In this document: positions 23,866 to 26,397 of the stretch, piece after piece
Layout: each line of letters begins with the position of its first letter
How positions within the stretch are numbered: the stretch's first letter is position 1
Assembly (NCBI GenBank): GCA_050433985.1
Contig: JBNPWE010000027.1
Location: forward strand, 1 to 26,397
From: JACIYW01 sp014359745
Lineage (GTDB): Bacteria; Pseudomonadota; Alphaproteobacteria; Rhodobacterales; Rhodobacteraceae
DNA: 26,397 nucleotides
Reading direction: 5' to 3'
Position numbers and translations under genes: made by a program
Notes under the pieces: model-generated
Seen by the model: only the letters and a program-made list of their open reading frames with translations
What the model was told of the DNA's origin: nothing
Database searches by the model: none

Positions 23866-26386
23866 GAAACGCGTGTCCGTCCGCCTTGTGGCGGAAGGTG
23901 GACGCCAGGTGCGCGCCGAGCTCGAGGGCGTGGGTGCGGCTGGCGCGCGGGGATTTGGCCGCCTGTCGAGCGAGATGGACATGGCCAATGCCCGCGTCGC
24001 CGCATTCGCCCGGCGCGCCACGCTGGCTGCGGCCGCCGCAACTGCCGCGCTGGCCGCTGCCGGGGGCGCGATGATCCGCTCGGGTCTACAGACGGTGGAT
24101 GCACAGGCGAAACTCGCGGCCTCGCTCGACACGACAGTGGCGAGCATTCAGGTGCTGGAACGCGCGGGCGATCTGGCAGGCGTGTCGATGGGTCAGGTCG
24201 AACAGGCCACCGTGCAGCTGACGCGGCGGCTGAGCCAGGCGGCTTCCGGGACCGGCCCCGCAGTGGACGCTCTGCATCGCCTGCGGCTCTCGGCCGAGGA
24301 TCTGCAACGCATGCCGCTTGATGAGCGCATCGCCACCATTCAGGAGGCGCTGGGCCAGTTTGTCCCAGAGGCCGAGCGCGCCGCTGTCGCATCGCAGCTT
24401 TTCGGCGACCGTGCGGCACTGGTGTTCACGCGGATCGACACGGCAACGCTGCGGCAGGCCAGCGACGATGTGCGCGATTTCGGCGTTGTCGTCTCGGAGC
24501 AGGATGCATCCCAGATCGAGCGCACCAATGATGCGATCTCGCGGCTGGGGCTGATCTGGCGCGGGGTCTCGAACCAACTGGCGGTGGCCGCCGCCCCGGC
24601 GCTGGAGGCGGTGGCGGATGCCATGGCCGCCGTCGCGCGCACCACCGGGCCGATAGGCAAGGCCATTCAGGGCCTGTTCGCGAACATCGGTCGGCTGACC
24701 ACCTATGCCACCACCTTCGCGGCGTTGCTGGCCGGGCGGTGGGTGGCGGGGCTGGCTGCGGCCGCGCTGTCCGTGCGCGGCCTTGCCACCGCGCTGGCCG
24801 TCCTGCGCGGCGCACTGATCCGCACCGGGATCGGCGCGCTGATCGTCGGGGCGGGCGAGTTGGTCTACCAGTTCACCCGCCTCGTCTCTGGCGCGGGCGG
24901 TTTCGGAAAAGCCATGAGCTTGCTGAAGGACGTGGCGGTGGAGGTCTGGGACCGCGTTTCGCTGAGCGCAAGCGCCTCATGGGCGCGCGTGGAATCTTCA
25001 TGGGCCTCGGCGCAGGCGGTGATCTACGACGGCCTGCAGGGTGCGACGGACGCGGTGGTTGGATGGGGCAACAGCGCGATCGGGGCATTCCAGGGCAGCT
25101 ACGACGCGATCAAGGTGATCTGGGGCAAGCTGCCCGGTGCTATCGGCGACTTCGCCTTTCAGGCGGCGAACGGGCTGATCTCGGGTGTCGAGAACATGCT
25201 GAATGGCGTCGTCACGCGCATCAACAACTTCATCAACGGATTGAACGCCGCGCTGGACCTGCTGCCGGACTGGGCGGTGGGCGAAGGCGGTGTGCGGATC
25301 GGCACGCTGGACCCGGTGACGCTGGGCAGGATCGACAATCCATACAAGGGCGCTGCCTCGGAGGCCGGAGCCGCAGCGGGTGAGGCTTTCCGTGCCGCCA
25401 TGGACCGAACCTATGTCGAACCGCCAAACCTCTTTGGCGGAATGGCTGACGATGCGCGCGGGCGGGCGGCCGGATATTCCGAGGCGGCTGGCATTCTGGC
25501 CGACGCCGCCGCGCGCCCCATGACGGCGTGGCAGGCACTGCGGGATGCAATCTCCGGTGCCGACGATGAAGGCGCCGACGCGCTCGACAGCGCGACACGG
25601 TCTTCGAAACGACTGAACGACGAGCTCGACAAGAACGACGACAAGGCAGGCCGCGCAGGCGGCGTGGCGCGCCAGGCAGGCAAGGACGCGGCGGATGGTG
25701 CCAAGACCGCCGCAACCGGCTGGCGCGCGGTCTCGGCCTCCCTTTCCGAATACGCATCCCGCGCGCGGGAAATCGGCGGCGATATCGGCCAGGCGTTGAC
25801 CGGGGCCTTCCAGTCTGCCGAGGAGGCGATGTCGAACTTCGTCAAGACCGGCAAGCTGAACTTCAACGATCTCGTCACCTCGTTGCTGGCGGACCTGGCA
25901 AAACTGGCGATGCGCAAATCCCTGTTCGGGCCGCTGGCGAACCTGCTGTCGCAGGCGATTGGCAGTGGTCCTGGCGGCACCTTCGGAAACGTCGTCGCGG
26001 GTGTGCTCCATGGCGGCGGCATCGTGGGTGGGCCGACACCAGGGCGGCGCATCCCGGCGCTGGCGTTTGCGGGCGCGCCAAGGATGCATTCCGGAGGGAT
26101 AGCCGGGCTTCGCCACGACGAGGTTCCGGCGATCCTGCAGCGGGGCGAGCGCGTGCTGTCCCGGCGCGATGCGCGGGGATCGGGGGGCGACGGCATGACC
26201 ATCATCTTCAACGACCAGTCCCGCGGCGTTGATATCGGGATGGAGGAAACCGTGGCCCCTGGCGGCGGACGCGCGCTTTCGTTCACCATCGCCGACAAGG
26301 TCGGCGAGGCGCTGACCAGGCGCGGCGGCGGCGCGAACAAGGCGCTGAGCGCGATGGGCGTGCGGGCGCCGAGGGCGCGGCGATGA
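23858..26386 (+). CDS. Tail tape measure protein (gpH-like)
   Basis: 842 residues, close to lambda gpH (853). An AAGGAGG ribosome site lies 5-6 bases before the ATG. An alanine-rich hydrophobic helix (residues 54-73) follows the N-terminal strands. A long hydrophobic zone around 275-340 (ATTFAALLAGRWVAGL, ALIRTGIGALIVGAG) could insert in the host membrane. Helical regions and a glycine-rich C-terminus end with the usual GGI-type box (HSGGIAGLRHDEVPAILQRGERVLS, about 745-768). Its length sets tail length, and it is ejected with the DNA. ATGA joins its end to the next gene. Confidence 0.93.
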   Translation: MAEKRVSVRLVAEGGRQVRAELEGVGAAGARGFGRLSSEMDMANARVAAFARRATLAAAAATAALAAAGGAMIRSGLQTVDAQAKLAASLDTTVASIQVLERAGDLAGVSMGQVEQATVQLTRRLSQAASGTGPAVDALHRLRLSAEDLQRMPLDERIATIQEALGQFVPEAERAAVASQLFGDRAALVFTRIDTATLRQASDDVRDFGVVVSEQDASQIERTNDAISRLGLIWRGVSNQLAVAAAPALEAVADAMAAVARTTGPIGKAIQGLFANIGRLTTYATTFAALLAGRWVAGLAAAALSVRGLATALAVLRGALIRTGIGALIVGAGELVYQFTRLVSGAGGFGKAMSLLKDVAVEVWDRVSLSASASWARVESSWASAQAVIYDGLQGATDAVVGWGNSAIGAFQGSYDAIKVIWGKLPGAIGDFAFQAANGLISGVENMLNGVVTRINNFINGLNAALDLLPDWAVGEGGVRIGTLDPVTLGRIDNPYKGAASEAGAAAGEAFRAAMDRTYVEPPNLFGGMADDARGRAAGYSEAAGILADAAARPMTAWQALRDAISGADDEGADALDSATRSSKRLNDELDKNDDKAGRAGGVARQAGKDAADGAKTAATGWRAVSASLSEYASRAREIGGDIGQALTGAFQSAEEAMSNFVKTGKLNFNDLVTSLLADLAKLAMRKSLFGPLANLLSQAIGSGPGGTFGNVVAGVLHGGGIVGGPTPGRRIPALAFAGAPRMHSGGIAGLRHDEVPAILQRGERVLSRRDARGSGGDGMTIIFNDQSRGVDIGMEETVAPGGGRALSFTIADKVGEALTRRGGGANKALSAMGVRAPRARR

Positions 26387-26397
26387 CTGTCGCGATC
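26383..26397 (+). CDS. First codons of the next tail gene (partial)
   Basis: An ATG overlaps the tape measure stop in ATGA and reads MTVAI to the window edge. Synteny with lambda predicts a minor tail protein (M-like or a substitute), but five residues do not identify it. Confidence 0.5.

Overview
The window reads as chromosomal DNA of a GC-rich alphaproteobacterium, most likely a Rhodobacteraceae member. The basis is the strong GC bias at third codon positions and small phage families typical of that group (DUF6441, DUF6900, DUF3489). It joins a defence locus (1-6.7 kb) to a lambda-type prophage (about 7.1 kb to the right edge). No integrase, repressor, lysis gene, tRNA or rRNA is visible, so neither prophage end is fixed.

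Defence part. The last codons of an unidentified gene run into a type I restriction HsdR subunit that keeps its nuclease and helicase motifs but seems to have lost about 100 N-terminal residues. Next come two overlapping reverse transcriptase genes, much more AT-rich than their surroundings, with the gene pair and motif pattern of a type 3 defence-associated RT system (Drt3a + Drt3b). Immediately after drt3b I find an unannotated candidate for the system's non-coding RNA. An ACACACA tract sits between a small hairpin and the closing helix of a domain that can also form a 10-bp pseudoknot. This is the most interesting item in the window. A gene-free stretch follows, with a cluster of GGAAKCCA repeats, a promoter candidate and a terminator-like hairpin.

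Prophage early part (7.2-12.7 kb). A translationally coupled operon encodes two paralogous ParB-domain DNA methyltransferases flanking an unknown protein, then a putative MerR-like protein and a small membrane protein. Convergent to it is a leftward run of five small genes starting at an AT-rich divergent promoter region near 12.65 kb.

Prophage late part (12.7 kb to end). The order follows phage lambda closely: TerS (Nu1), TerL (A), gpW, portal (B), S49 protease (C) with an in-frame nested scaffold start (Nu3), decoration protein (D), major capsid (E), FII-like joiner, Z-like DUF6441 protein, U, tail tube (V), G/GT tail chaperones, tape measure (H) and the first codons of the next tail gene. 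Two cargo genes interrupt it: a PD-(D/E)XK nuclease-like gene between the FII- and Z-like genes, and an antisense HPF/RaiA-family gene between the Z- and U-like genes. The G/GT region has a textbook -1 frameshift signal: A AAA AAC, a 7-nt spacer and a 13-bp hairpin. It opens an otherwise start-less ORF carrying a four-cysteine motif.
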